From: an uncultured Bacteroides sp.
GTDB lineage: Bacteria; Bacteroidota; Bacteroidia; Bacteroidales; Bacteroidaceae
NCBI RefSeq assembly: GCF_963677945.1
Contig: NZ_OY782578.1
Coordinates: 4,431,258-4,495,257, forward strand
DNA length: 64,000 bases
Direction of reading: 5' to 3'
Each line of letters begins with the position of its first letter. Position 1 is the first letter of the stretch. Below are positions 53,625 through 61,564 of the stretch, one piece after another. The position numbers and the translations under genes are program-made. Below the pieces are notes generated by a model, which saw only the letters and a list, made by a program, of their open reading frames with translations, did not search any database and was not told the DNA's origin.

Positions 53625-55676
53625 ATGAAAGAAAACAAGTTAACGACACGACATGCTGCACGATGGAAGCAGTTCAATCACAAGTCGTATGCTGTGTTCT
53701 GTAGTTTGAAGAAGGAAGTCAATATTGGTGTTCTGGCAGTAACAACACTTGCCTTTGCCAATATAGATTGCGTTTCGGCTCAATCTGAGACTTCTAAACA
53801 AATTAAAGAATACAAGCTCGACGAGGTTGAAGTTACTGGCAGCCGTGTACCGCTCACCTTAGGCGAAGCGGCGAGAATTGTTACTGTACTTTCGCGCGAG
53901 GATATTCAAGCGGCGGCGGTACAAAGTATTAATGATCTGTTAGAGTATGCCGCAGGCGTAGATGTTCGCCAGCGGGGAGATCTGGGTATCCAGAGTGACA
54001 TCAGCATCCGAGGAGGTACTTTCGACCAAATCACCATTCTTCTCAACGGGGCAAACATCAATAGTCCCCAAACCGGTCACAACACAGCCGACTTTCCTGT
54101 AGACATGAACGATATTGAACGTATAGAAATTCTTGAAGGCCCGGCCGCAAGAGTATACGGCACTTCCGCTTTTACCGGAGCTATCAATATTGTGACCAGA
54201 AGTGACAAGCAAAGCCATGCAGCCATCAACTTATCAACTGGTCAGAATGGTTTATTTAATGGAGGTGTTCGTGGAAACTTCTCGAAAGGAAGTCTAAGCA
54301 ACCAACTTTCTACCGGATATAGTCGCTCGGACGGATATATTGCCAACAGCGATTTCAGTGCTTCGCGTGCATTCTATCAGGGAGAGTATTCCAGTGAAGA
54401 AGTCAATGTACGCTGGCAAGCAGGACTAAGCGACAAAGGGTACGGGGCAAACACATTTTACTCTGCTGCTTATCCTAATCAGTACGAACACATGCGCAAG
54501 TATTTTGTTTCCGTTCAGGCCGAAACGAAAGGAAAGCTTCACTTCACTCCTATTATTTACTGGAATCGTGGGCACGACCGCTTCGAACTGTTCCGGGATA
54601 ACCCGGCTTCGTGGTACACCGGACATAATTATCATCAGACGGATGTTTATGGAACTAATCTGAATGCTTACTTTAATTCCGTAATAGGAAAAACAGCCTT
54701 CGGCACTGAGTTCCGCAACGAAGGTGTGTTAAGTAATGTTCTGGGTAAACTGATGGACGAACCAATAAAGGTTCCGGGAGAAGGTAACCATTATTTCACC
54801 AAAAAGGATAACCGGACAAGCATCAGTTACTATTTAGAACATGATGTTCTATTACCACGTTTCACCTTGTCTGTTGGGTTAATGGCAACCATGAATACCG
54901 GACTTGATAATAAGTTTCGTTATTATCCTGGTGTAGATGCATCTTATCATTTAACCGATAAGGTGAAGGTTTACACCTCATGGAACATGGCATTGCGCAT
55001 GCCTACCTTTACCGATCTTTATTATGAAAGTAAAACGAATCAGGGAAATCCGAACCTGAAGCCAGAAGAAACTCAGGCGTTCGAAGTTGGATCAAAATAT
55101 TCGTCACCTGTATTGCAGGCATCCGTTTGCGGTTATTACCGAAAAGGAAAGAACATGATAGATTGGGTGAAGTATTCTGCCGAAGATAAATGGCATACGG
55201 TTAACCATACCAAACTAGATAATATGGGAATTGAGGCCTCTGCAAATCTTAATTTTTACGAGTTATTTGGTAATACGAGTTATTTAAAGAAAGCAACTAT
55301 TAGCTATTCGTACATAAATCAAGCCAAAGAGATTGGCGAAGTGTATAAATCAAATTATGCTTTAGATTATCTGAAACATAAATTTGTGGTTAGACTAGAC
55401 CATCGTATCTGGCAAAAATTAGATGCAAGCTGGGCATTCCGTTGGCAAAGTCGAGAGGGAAGTTATACTAAGTATGTAGATCTGAAACCTACAGCCGAAA
55501 TACCTTATCCATCGTTTTGCCTACTCGACCTAAAGCTTTCATGGAATGCAAAAAACTATACCCTTTTTGCCGAAGCAAACAATCTGTTGAATCGTGAATA
55601 TTATGATTTGGGCAATATACCTCAACCCGGATTCTGGGGAAAAGTAGGTGTAAGTTACCGGATAAACTTCAGATAA
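53625..55676 (+). CDS. TonB-dependent receptor, BtuB-like
   Basis: 683 residues. An unusually long, basic N-terminal region (RWKQFNHKSYAVF, then IGVLAVTTLAFANI) precedes the signal cleavage site near VSAQ at residue 53. The TonB box/plug follows (LDEVEVTGSRVPLT, then YAAGVDVRQRG, DIERIEILEGPAARVYG) and the barrel has late strands ending in YRINF. No STN domain. The size and plug wording are like vitamin B12 or siderophore receptors; similar extended N-termini are found, as I recall, on Bacteroidota cobalamin receptors. The GC content of the 5' part appears higher than that of its neighbours. Confidence 0.83.
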   Translation: MKENKLTTRHAARWKQFNHKSYAVFCSLKKEVNIGVLAVTTLAFANIDCVSAQSETSKQIKEYKLDEVEVTGSRVPLTLGEAARIVTVLSREDIQAAAVQSINDLLEYAAGVDVRQRGDLGIQSDISIRGGTFDQITILLNGANINSPQTGHNTADFPVDMNDIERIEILEGPAARVYGTSAFTGAINIVTRSDKQSHAAINLSTGQNGLFNGGVRGNFSKGSLSNQLSTGYSRSDGYIANSDFSASRAFYQGEYSSEEVNVRWQAGLSDKGYGANTFYSAAYPNQYEHMRKYFVSVQAETKGKLHFTPIIYWNRGHDRFELFRDNPASWYTGHNYHQTDVYGTNLNAYFNSVIGKTAFGTEFRNEGVLSNVLGKLMDEPIKVPGEGNHYFTKKDNRTSISYYLEHDVLLPRFTLSVGLMATMNTGLDNKFRYYPGVDASYHLTDKVKVYTSWNMALRMPTFTDLYYESKTNQGNPNLKPEETQAFEVGSKYSSPVLQASVCGYYRKGKNMIDWVKYSAEDKWHTVNHTKLDNMGIEASANLNFYELFGNTSYLKKATISYSYINQAKEIGEVYKSNYALDYLKHKFVVRLDHRIWQKLDASWAFRWQSREGSYTKYVDLKPTAEIPYPSFCLLDLKLSWNAKNYTLFAEANNLLNREYYDLGNIPQPGFWGKVGVSYRINFR

Positions 55677-55720
55677 TTCACGAGAACTAAGATTATGTAA
55701 CCTTAATACTTCTTTAAAAG

Positions 55721-55796
55721 AGGTAGAGTATAAATATATAAGGTGTAGACTTAAACAATAGAAGATCTACACCTTATTTAATTTAAATGTAGATCT
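55721..55796. repeat. 22-bp periodic array with core GTAGA (four copies)
   Basis: GTAGA at 55723 and 55745, inverted TCTAC at 55766, GTAGA at 55789; centres 22, 21 and 23 bp apart. Copies two and three form a perfect 12-bp inverted repeat (55738-55749 with 55766-55777), and copies three and four form AGATCTAC/GTAGATCT. It lies in the 334-bp gap between the receptor and the amidase, which otherwise holds no gene. Confidence 0.75.
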
Positions 55797-55985
55797 TAAA
55801 TAAATAACAATACGGAGAATTGACTAATATACCTTATTATATATATTAATGTAGCCGTTCGCATTATTTATTCAGCTTTAAACATTACCAAAACTTCATT
55901 TCCTGCACAACTGATATCAAGTAAGCTAACTGCTTAAAAAAGACAAAACTTGAATGCAAATAACAAGTTTTCAGAAAAAATGCAT

Positions 55986-55993
55986 TACATTTG
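55986..55993 (+). promoter_or_regulatory. -7 box for the amidase gene
   Basis: TACATTTG fits the -7 consensus 17 bp before the ATG at 56011. An upstream in-frame ATG at 55954 would put this box inside the gene, so the later start is preferred. Confidence 0.5.
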
Positions 55994-56010
55994 TATTTTA
56001 TTGTGCAAAA

Positions 56011-57252
56011 ATGAGAAAAAGTATCATTTATACCCTTACTACAATCACTTGCATCTGGTTTGCAACAATTGGATGTTTACCGGCACTCGGGAAGGATTTT
56101 GTATTAGTTCTTGATGCTGGTCACGGAGGTCATGATCCCGGAGCAATTGGTGATATTTCCCGCGAAAAGGATATTAATCTGAACATCGTTTTAAAAGTCG
56201 GTCAGCTAGTACAACAAAACTGTAATGACGTAAAAGTTATCTATACCCGGAAAACGGATGTGTTTATCCCTTTAAATCAGCGAACAGAGATTGCCAATAA
56301 TGCTAATGCCGATTTATTCATTTCCGTTCATACAAATTCTGCACCGGCAAAATCAGCCAGAGGTACCGAGACCTTTTCTTTGGGACTTTCCCGTTCAAGT
56401 GCAAATCTGGAAGTTGCTAAACGTGAAAACTCCGTAATTCTTCTGGAAGATGACTATAAGCAAAGATATGCCGGATTTGATCCAAATTCATCGGAGTCAT
56501 ATATCATGTTCGAGTTTATTCAAGATAAACACATGGAGCAAAGTGTCGGCTTGGCTACATTAATCCAGAGACAATATAAATCAGGTATTGGCCGACCAGA
56601 CCGTGGAGTTCACCAGGATATTTTTCTTGTTTTGAAAACCAGTGCTATGCCTAGCGTACTAACTGAAGTAGGTTTTATTTCAAACCCTGAAGAAGAGCAA
56701 TATCTAAATACAGAAGAGGGAGCAAATGCATTAGCCAGATCAATCTTCAATGCTTTCCTACAATACAAACAAAAGCATGACATCCGTAAGTCTAAAGCAA
56801 GAGCTACATATCAGGTAGACAACGAAGTTAAGACACAAGAAAAGAATTCTGCTCCTCAAACTCTCGCAGAGAAATCGGATTCTACAAACGAAAAAGTCAA
56901 AGAGGTTCCTGCTGTAAAAAGGAAAAAAGAGAATATCACTACTAAAAAAGAGGAGAAAAAGAACAATCATTCAACAGAAAACGGAATTGTGTTTAAAATA
57001 CAAATACTAACTTCGAGCCAAAAACTTAGAACAACCGATAAACGGTTTAAAGATTTAACACCGATAGACTATTTCTGTGAAAATGGAATATATAAATACA
57101 CATATGGGGCTTCAGAAAACTACAATGAAGTTCTTAAAACGAAAAGGGAAATAGCTGATCAATTTAAAGACGCCTTTATCATCGCATTCAAGGATGGTGA
57201 GAAAATGAATATAAATTCTGCAATAGCGGAATTTAAGAAGAATAGAAAATAA
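56011..57252 (+). CDS. N-acetylmuramoyl-L-alanine amidase (Amidase_3) with SPOR-like tail
   Basis: 413 residues from ATG 56011, which gives a normal signal peptide. The zinc amidase motifs are LDAGHGGHDPGAIG near residue 33, SREKDINLNI (Glu ligand) near 50, FISVHTNSAP (His) near 107, and TEVGFISNPEEEQYL (catalytic Glu) near 217. A Lys/Glu-rich linker (about 255-325) leads to a C-terminal SPOR-like domain (FKIQILTSSQK, near residue 328) that binds septal peptidoglycan. It cuts the stem peptide from muramic acid during cell separation. The MCE gene follows after 22 bp. Confidence 0.9.
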   Translation: MRKSIIYTLTTITCIWFATIGCLPALGKDFVLVLDAGHGGHDPGAIGDISREKDINLNIVLKVGQLVQQNCNDVKVIYTRKTDVFIPLNQRTEIANNANADLFISVHTNSAPAKSARGTETFSLGLSRSSANLEVAKRENSVILLEDDYKQRYAGFDPNSSESYIMFEFIQDKHMEQSVGLATLIQRQYKSGIGRPDRGVHQDIFLVLKTSAMPSVLTEVGFISNPEEEQYLNTEEGANALARSIFNAFLQYKQKHDIRKSKARATYQVDNEVKTQEKNSAPQTLAEKSDSTNEKVKEVPAVKRKKENITTKKEEKKNNHSTENGIVFKIQILTSSQKLRTTDKRFKDLTPIDYFCENGIYKYTYGASENYNEVLKTKREIADQFKDAFIIAFKDGEKMNINSAIAEFKKNRK

Positions 57253-57274
57253 TTAAGACTAAAAATAAATCAAG

Positions 57275-58165
57275 ATGAGATACTTTACTAAAGAGGTTAA
57301 AATAGGAATTGCTGGAATTATCAGCCTATGCATGCTTGTATATGGCATTAATTACCTCAAAGGCATTGATATGTTCAAACCCACAAGTTACTTTTATGTA
57401 AAATACAAAGATATTCAGGGATTAGCGAAATCAAGTCCTGTATTTGCTGATGGTTTCCGTATCGGAATCGTAAGAGAAATCTATTACGATTATAATCGTC
57501 CCGGCAATGTTGCCGTAGAAGTAGAATTGGATAAAGATATGAGAATACCAAAAGGAACTCATGCAGAACTTGTTACAGAGATGCTTGGTACAGTAAAAAT
57601 GAATCTGATTCTGGCCGTAAATCCAAACGAAGCTTATGCAATTGGTGATACTATTCCGGGAACCGTTAATAATGGTCTCATGGAAGCTGTAACCAAGACT
57701 ATCATGCCTCAGTTTCAAAGAATGCTCCCTAAGCTGGATTCTATCATGACATCACTCAATAAAATAGCAGCTGATCCCAATATTCCGGCGACTCTTAAGT
57801 CTGTCAGAAAAACAGCCGACAACCTTGCAGATGCTACTACAGAGCTTCGTTCAATTATGAAGAATGATGTACCACAGATGACGAAGAAGATAAATACTAT
57901 TGGTGATAATTTTGTTGCAATCAGCGGAGATCTCAGAAGTATTAATTATGCTTCAACATTTAACAAGATAGACTCTACTATGGCTAATGTTAAGATGGTA
58001 ACAGATAAGCTCAACAGAAAAGATAATTCACTAGGATTGCTACTTAATGATGCTTCACTTTATAATAATTTATCTAATACAGGCGCCAATGCTTCGCTAT
58101 TATTAGAAGACTTGAAAAGTAATCCTAAACGTTATGTACACTTCTCAATTTTTGGCAAAAAATAA
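57275..58165 (+). CDS. MlaD/MCE-family lipid-transport protein
   Basis: 296 residues. One N-terminal membrane anchor (about 10-27, IGIAGIISLCMLVYGINYL) is followed by the MCE domain about 38-115 (GLAKSSPVFADGFRIGIV, VEVELDKDMRIPKGTHAEL). The rest is helical and rich in Asn, Asp and Met, as in the coiled portion of MCE tunnels. It probably carries lipids between the inner and outer membranes with an ABC transporter encoded elsewhere. It is 22 bp after the amidase, in an apparent envelope pair ahead of dnaA. Confidence 0.86.
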   Translation: MRYFTKEVKIGIAGIISLCMLVYGINYLKGIDMFKPTSYFYVKYKDIQGLAKSSPVFADGFRIGIVREIYYDYNRPGNVAVEVELDKDMRIPKGTHAELVTEMLGTVKMNLILAVNPNEAYAIGDTIPGTVNNGLMEAVTKTIMPQFQRMLPKLDSIMTSLNKIAADPNIPATLKSVRKTADNLADATTELRSIMKNDVPQMTKKINTIGDNFVAISGDLRSINYASTFNKIDSTMANVKMVTDKLNRKDNSLGLLLNDASLYNNLSNTGANASLLLEDLKSNPKRYVHFSIFGKK

Positions 58166-58525
58166 ACTTTTCAAAAAGCATAAAATAGATTTTGTCTAAA
58201 TAGTACTCTATTTATTTATATAAAAGAAAAGCTATTAACAGCTCCATTAATAGATAGGTATAAACATTTTGATAAAATAAATAATTCAAAATAAGATTCC
58301 ATAGGTTTTTATCTATAATTATCTAATTGTCAATGCATTGCAAATATGCAAAAGTATAAATTTCAGACTTTTAGATAGGTAAACTCTATAAACCGTTGAA
58401 ATTAAACGAGTTATTAATTTTATAAAAAAAACAAGAATAAAATAACATTTGTTTTTCTCAAATAAGATTCCCAAATTTGCAATAGTAGAAGTTTCTTATA
58501 ATTAATAAATTGTATAAATAGCCTT
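58166..58525. other. AT-rich intergenic region upstream of dnaA
   Basis: No gene is visible. TAGATAGGT occurs at 58251 and 58372 and inverted ATCTA at 58311 and 58321, giving a loose repeat set. The latter (TTATCTATA) only weakly resembles DnaA boxes. No promoter box with good spacing stands out. Confidence 0.5.
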
Positions 58526-59932
58526 ATGATTGAATCCAATCATGTAAGTCTATGGAACCGCTGTCTCCGTGTGATTCGAGACAATGTTCCTGAAACTACA
58601 TATAACACTTGGTTTGTCCCTATTGTCCCCTTAAAGTATGAGGATAATGCACTGACTGTACAAGTACCTTCTCAATTCTTTTATGAATTTCTGGAAGATA
58701 AGTTTGTAGAGTTACTTCGTGCTACCTTATATAAGGAGATTGGCGAAGGAACTAAACTGATGTATCGTGTAATTGTAGATAACAGTTCGAAAGCTTCGGT
58801 AGATTTAGAAGCTACGAACCGTTCTACTGCAATTCCACAACGAAGTATTATACGTAATGGAAACAAAGCGCCTAATACTTTAAAAGCCCCTTCACCTCTT
58901 GATCTTGACCCACAGCTGAATCCGAACTACAATTTTGAGAACTTTATTGAAGGCTATAGCAATAAATTATCAAGAACAGCCGGAGAAGCAGTTGCCGTAA
59001 GTCCCGCAAAAACTGTATTCAACCCATTATTTGTTTACGGTCCATCAGGTGTAGGTAAAACTCACCTTATCAATGCAATAGGGACACGGATTAAAGAGCT
59101 ATTCCCTGATAAAAGAGTTCTATATGTATCTGCACACTTATTCCAGGTACAATACACGGATTCCGTACGTAGCAATACTATTAATGATTTCATTAACTTC
59201 TACCAAAGTATTGATGTATTAATCATCGATGATATTCAGGAATTTGCCAGTCTTACAAAAACCCAGAATACATTCTTCCACATATTCAACCATTTGCATC
59301 AAAACGGAAAGCAGTTAATACTTACTTCCGACCGTTCTCCAGTTCTTTTGCAAGGAATGGAAGAAAGATTGCTGACACGTTTCAAATGGGGATTAACCGC
59401 AGAACTGGAAAAGCCTAATGTAGAACTAAGAAAAGGTATTTTAAAAAATAAGATTCACCGTGATGGCTTAAAATTTCCAGAAGAGGTTATTACATATATA
59501 GCAGAGAACGTAAACGAAAGCGTGCGCGATTTGGAAGGTATTGTCATCTCTATCATGGCTCATTCTACAATCTACAATAAAGAAATTGATCTTGATTTAG
59601 CAGAAAGGATTGTACGTAAAGCCGTGAAATGTGAAACTAAGGTTATCACTATTGAAGATATTATCGAGAAAGTCTGCAAGCATTTTGAAGTGGAACCTTC
59701 AGCTCTTCATTCTAAATCGAGAAAAAGAGAAGTTGTACAGGTACGCCAGTTAGCAATGTACTTAGCTAAAAAGCATACTGATTCATCATCCTCTAAAATT
59801 GGCCAGTTAATTGGTAGCAGAGATCACGCTACAGTATTACATGCATGCAAAATTGTTAAAGGCCAATTTGACGTAGACAAATCATTCCGCGCAGAAGTAG
59901 AAGAAATTGAAACTTCACTAAGAAAGAAATAA
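58526..59932 (+). CDS. dnaA: Chromosomal replication initiator protein DnaA
   Basis: 468 residues. Domain I about 1-90 ([20 protein letters not shown]), linker about 91-130, AAA+ domain about 135-350 with Walker [16 protein letters not shown] near 172-186 and Walker [11 protein letters not shown] near 232-241. The C-terminal DNA-binding domain has the family signature [13 protein letters not shown] near residues 430-442. It binds and opens oriC. No sure oriC is seen next to it here. A perfect hairpin terminator lies about 150 bp downstream. Confidence 0.97.
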   Translation: MIESNHVSLWNRCLRVIRDNVPETTYNTWFVPIVPLKYEDNALTVQVPSQFFYEFLEDKFVELLRATLYKEIGEGTKLMYRVIVDNSSKASVDLEATNRSTAIPQRSIIRNGNKAPNTLKAPSPLDLDPQLNPNYNFENFIEGYSNKLSRTAGEAVAVSPAKTVFNPLFVYGPSGVGKTHLINAIGTRIKELFPDKRVLYVSAHLFQVQYTDSVRSNTINDFINFYQSIDVLIIDDIQEFASLTKTQNTFFHIFNHLHQNGKQLILTSDRSPVLLQGMEERLLTRFKWGLTAELEKPNVELRKGILKNKIHRDGLKFPEEVITYIAENVNESVRDLEGIVISIMAHSTIYNKEIDLDLAERIVRKAVKCETKVITIEDIIEKVCKHFEVEPSALHSKSRKREVVQVRQLAMYLAKKHTDSSSSKIGQLIGSRDHATVLHACKIVKGQFDVDKSFRAEVEEIETSLRKK

Positions 59933-60082
59933 CTTATAATTAAGCAATATATTGGGTTATCCAAATCGGATTAATCCCATTTTTTAGGCTCTTTTCCCAG
60001 GTTTCTATTTTAGAGCATTTTCAAATATTCAATTCTCAAAGACTTATTTACCTTCTTATACAGTGACATCTCAACTAAAAAG

Positions 60083-60126
60083 AACAATCCCCGAAAAAGT
60101 GTTAATAAGTTTTTTCGGGGATTGTT
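60083..60126 (+). terminator. Terminator downstream of dnaA
   Basis: A perfect 16-bp inverted repeat, AACAATCCCCGAAAAA (60083-60098) with TTTTTCGGGGATTGTT (60111-60126), followed by T-rich sequence. The 528-bp gap 59933-60460 has no gene; besides this hairpin it holds the repeat array at 60265-60383. Confidence 0.85.
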
Positions 60127-60264
60127 TTATTTATTAAAATTATCTATTCTATTTTTGATTGTCGAACGCAGATTCTCAACTTATTCATGCAAGTTTATTA
60201 TTAAGACTTATCCTCGCCTATTGATACAAATAATGCATCCAACTTTCTTTTACTGTATAATCCA

Positions 60265-60383
60265 TCACTCCATCACCATCATAAATATAAAAAACTGATA
60301 ATAAGCATATTGAGACACAGAAATAAAAAATCATCCCTCACCAATCCATCACTTTTTCTATCACAAAAAGAGTCATCAGTCAC
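60265..60383 (-). repeat. GTGATGG/GTGAGGG motif array (opposite orientation)
   Basis: On the plus strand TCAC starts at 60265, 60273, 60338, 60349, 60361 and 60380. Read on the minus strand this gives GTGA-type motifs with gaps 19, 12, 11, 65 and 8. The array at 43778-43890 has gaps 19, 11, 65 and 8 in the same order, lacking one unit. Confidence 0.65.
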
Positions 60384-60460
60384 CATTTCGCACACTTGTA
60401 ACACAATATATGCATTTTATTTTTATTAATCTCATCATTTTTCTGTCAGCACAAGTCTAG

Positions 60461-61204
60461 TTACTCGATAAAACCTTGTTGTTTAAGAGCCTTAAAGAAG
60501 TTGTCAGACATAAACTCATTATCTTTCTTTTTATATCTTACATCAGTAAACACCTGAGCTAATGTTTCTTTATTATTTTCTGCAATAAATTGCTTATTTT
60601 CCGGCAATGATTCTTTGTAAGCATATAGCTTATCAATCATCTCACTTGTATAATCACAGTAGCGTTCTTCGTGTACAATAGCTTCAATTGGCAGGCGATC
60701 CGGTTGGGCTGGGCATTCATCAGGATATCCAAGAGTTATTGTAGCAATCGGAAATACCAAATTTGGTAAATGGAGAGTTTCAATAATTTGCTGAGGATTA
60801 TAAATTACTGTTCCCAGATAACAGATACCCAGTCCTGCTTCCTCTGCAAGTGTACAAAAGTTCTGCGTATAAAGTAATGCATCTGTAGCAGCATTCATAA
60901 AAGAAAGAAAGTTTGCATACCCAGGTTTAGCATTGCGCAATTCGCACCATTTAGAAAATCTATTAAAATCGGCACAGAAAGTTAGTACTACAGGTGCCCC
61001 TTTTACCATTGGCTGATTAAAATGAGCCGGAGCAAGTTTTGCTTTCATTTCGGCATCGCGAGTAACTACAACGCTGTAAACCTGCATATTTCCGATAGTA
61101 GAAACACGTGAAGCTGTAGAAAGCAAATCATTTAACAAATTGGGATCAATATCTTGTTGTTTATACTTTCTTATTGATCTTCTGTTCTTTACTGACTCTA
61201 TCAT
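60461..61204 (-). CDS. Nitroreductase-family NAD(P)H:FMN oxidoreductase
   Basis: 247 residues from ATG 61204; a longer frame would need TTG at 61219, which lies inside the -7 promoter box. The N-terminus has RRSIRKYKQQDID near residues 8-20, the FMN-phosphate-binding motif. The central part GLGICYLGTVIYNPQQI near residue 126 and the length point to the NfsA/FRP-like branch. It reduces flavins, nitro compounds or quinones in the cytoplasm; the physiological substrate is unknown. Confidence 0.86.
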   Translation of the reverse strand: MIESVKNRRSIRKYKQQDIDPNLLNDLLSTASRVSTIGNMQVYSVVVTRDAEMKAKLAPAHFNQPMVKGAPVVLTFCADFNRFSKWCELRNAKPGYANFLSFMNAATDALLYTQNFCTLAEEAGLGICYLGTVIYNPQQIIETLHLPNLVFPIATITLGYPDECPAQPDRLPIEAIVHEERYCDYTSEMIDKLYAYKESLPENKQFIAENNKETLAQVFTDVRYKKKDNEFMSDNFFKALKQQGFIE

Positions 61205-61216
61205 ATCTTTTTTCTG

Positions 61217-61224
61217 CAAATATA
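61217..61224 (-). promoter_or_regulatory. -7 box for the nitroreductase gene
   Basis: TATATTTG on the minus strand, 12 bp before the ATG at 61204; the leader would be very short. No convincing -33 element. Confidence 0.45.
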
Positions 61225-61564
61225 ATAAAAGAATCTATATTGTTATCCGTTTTATTAGAGTTATATTATTAAGCAATTTCCATTTTTGAAAAGCCGCCAT
61301 GCATATAAAAAGAATAAAAATATATTTTTTGGATAACTTTTTCAAAAAACAAAAAACACAAACATTTGTATATCAATATTTTAATCAAATCAAACGGATA
61401 ACTTTCAAAAACACACATATTAAATTTATATTTTATTTTGTGTTTTACTTTGATATAACAAAAAACATTCATAGATTTGCATAACCAAAATCAATACTAT
61501 TTATTTTATTAATAAGAAACCTCTACTAACTTTTTTATTAATAACAATATAATTCGAAAACATC
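61225..61564. other. AT-rich intergenic region upstream of nrdJ
   Basis: No gene is visible. GGATAACTTT occurs at 61331 and 61396, each followed within a few bases by an A-run, and the inverse GTTATCCG at 61242-61249. Long A and T runs dominate. It could hold regulatory sites for nrdJ or be part of an origin, but neither is shown. No cobalamin riboswitch features were recognised. Confidence 0.45.

Noticed and set aside
58166-58525. oriC upstream of dnaA
   Set aside because: No cluster of TTATCCACA-type boxes; only loosely similar TTATCTATA was found.
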